64,000 bases of DNA, taken from Calliopsis andreniformis. Taxonomy: Eukaryota; Arthropoda; Insecta; Hymenoptera; Andrenidae. Below, in pieces: positions 63,001-64,000 of the stretch. The notes under the pieces are model-generated. The model saw nothing but the letters and a program-made list of their open reading frames with translations, made no database searches and had not been told where the DNA came from. The DNA lies in the NCBI RefSeq assembly GCF_051401765.1, contig NC_135073.1:6510001-6574000 (forward strand), read 5' to 3'. Position numbers and translations under genes: made by a program. How positions within the stretch are numbered: position 1 is the stretch's first letter; each line of letters begins with the position of its first letter.

Positions 63001-64000
63001 CTATTACTCATTGGTTTGAACAACAGCATTTAAAGCCACCTTTTCGTTAACTGTTAATTTAACCAAATAAATAATCATAAAACTGATTATTCTTGCATTA
63101 AATTAATAGCTCAAACATTCAAATTTATGAAACACGACTTTCAATAAATATATTATTTCATATTTTGGTTTTCTAACCATCAAGTACATAAGTGACCGTC
63201 ATTACCCAATTCTCCCCTACATAAACTCTCTCAGAGAAATAGCACTGTCATGTACACAATAGTGGAATACGAAGAACTGAGGCAAGCATTTTTGGCCAAT
63301 GTTTTCGCGGTCTAATTATGATTTTCAAGGCAGAAGGAAACGGCTGGTTAATAAAAATAAATGCGAGCCACGGAAAAAGTTCAGTCAGCATGCAATGTCC
63401 AGATTTCTGAAATGCCATTCCCAGCCAGACTGTGGCCGCCCTGCACGCGTGATAGCGCAACAAATATAGATCGTCAAGTGGAATCGAATGGTCTCCCGTC
63501 GCGATGGAAATCGAAATTTATGGTCGAACTCTGAGTACCACGTACCCTCGGTTCGTTGCTCATGGAATTCAAGGATATCTGTTTCTAGCCACAGAAATAT
63601 GCAGAAAACTGTGTGCGTTGGTTCACCGATGGACCCGCACCTGTACCGATTGCCACTGCTCCTGAGTATGGGTGCCGCGATACACACGTGCCATACATTG
63701 GAACTTCGAGATGGAATCCAGCAAAAATGACTTTTTCATAACGTTTTCATACATACGCGGTATTCATGGTATATGTGTACGTTTATGTATATCGGGGAAT
63801 ATAGAAATAGTATACGAAGAGGTTGCTGGTGCAGAAAAGTACATGTTACTTTGACTGACCTTACCACAAGAAAATCTGATTCAGCGTATAATGCATTCAA
63901 TCAGTTGGAATATTGCGACATGCTTCCCTTCTTACAAACAGCTTTATTAATCAGTGCATATCTAGATGATAGAGATCAAACTTATTTTAGGTGGCTGTAA
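63001..64000. other. AT-rich, then GC-richer island to window edge
   Basis: The section 63240-63720 is GC-raised with frames on both strands (63385-63687 minus, 63488-63730 plus) that overlap and match nothing known. The frame from 63773 is still open near the window edge, ending with TAA at 63998-64000. No exon can be supported. Confidence 0.3.

Overview
The window is AT-rich eukaryotic nuclear DNA, roughly two thirds A+T by eye. It has short repeats, many small inverted-repeat transposons and no intact gene that I can recognise. Three things point to an insect, most likely a hymenopteran such as a bee: a decayed transposase of the insect IS630/Tc1/mariner type, several elements ending in the CAGGGTGTCCC motif common in insect genomes, and a degenerate TTAGG-like tract with two adjacent 11-mers (TTAGGTCTGGG, TTAGGTCTAGG). 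This assignment is an inference, not a proof. The sequence fits a large intron or an intergenic region. Nearly all open reading frames are short, uneven in composition, and overlap others on the opposite strand, as expected by chance.

The best-supported content is mobile DNA. PIF/Harbinger-like MITEs of 168-170 bp with 3-bp TWA target duplications lie at 4859-5026, 20604-20773 and 25371-25540, with a half copy at 61480-61563. TA-flanked Tc1/mariner-type elements with long inverted arms lie at 6190-6639, 19199-19436, 22389-22906 and 41554-42061. The last still holds about 95 codons of transposase C-terminus (41677-41961, minus strand) with two internal stops. Single ends or fragments of related CAGGGTG-type elements are seen near 12013, 36892, 45110, 51665, 53474, 57837 and 62866. 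Palindromic foldback elements lie at 3714-4148, 43460-43578 and 49467-49660.

The rest is AT-rich sequence broken about every 3-6 kb by 300-800 bp islands of higher GC. These lie near 2.6-3.0, 5.1-5.5, 10.7-11.4, 15.7-16.5, 19.8-20.4, 23.0-23.5, 28.0-28.4, 32.9-33.5, 35.1-35.5, 42.5-42.9, 43.9-44.4, 51.2-51.6, 54.5-55.2, 56.0-56.4, 57.8-58.7, 59.4-60.0 and 63.2-63.7 kb. They carry no recognisable exons and are candidates for regulatory or conserved non-coding DNA. The two most protein-like places are a frameshifted open stretch behind a good splice acceptor at 58359-58529 (plus) and a 105-codon frame at 55856-56173 (minus). I cannot name either one, and I do not see a clear new gene system in the window.
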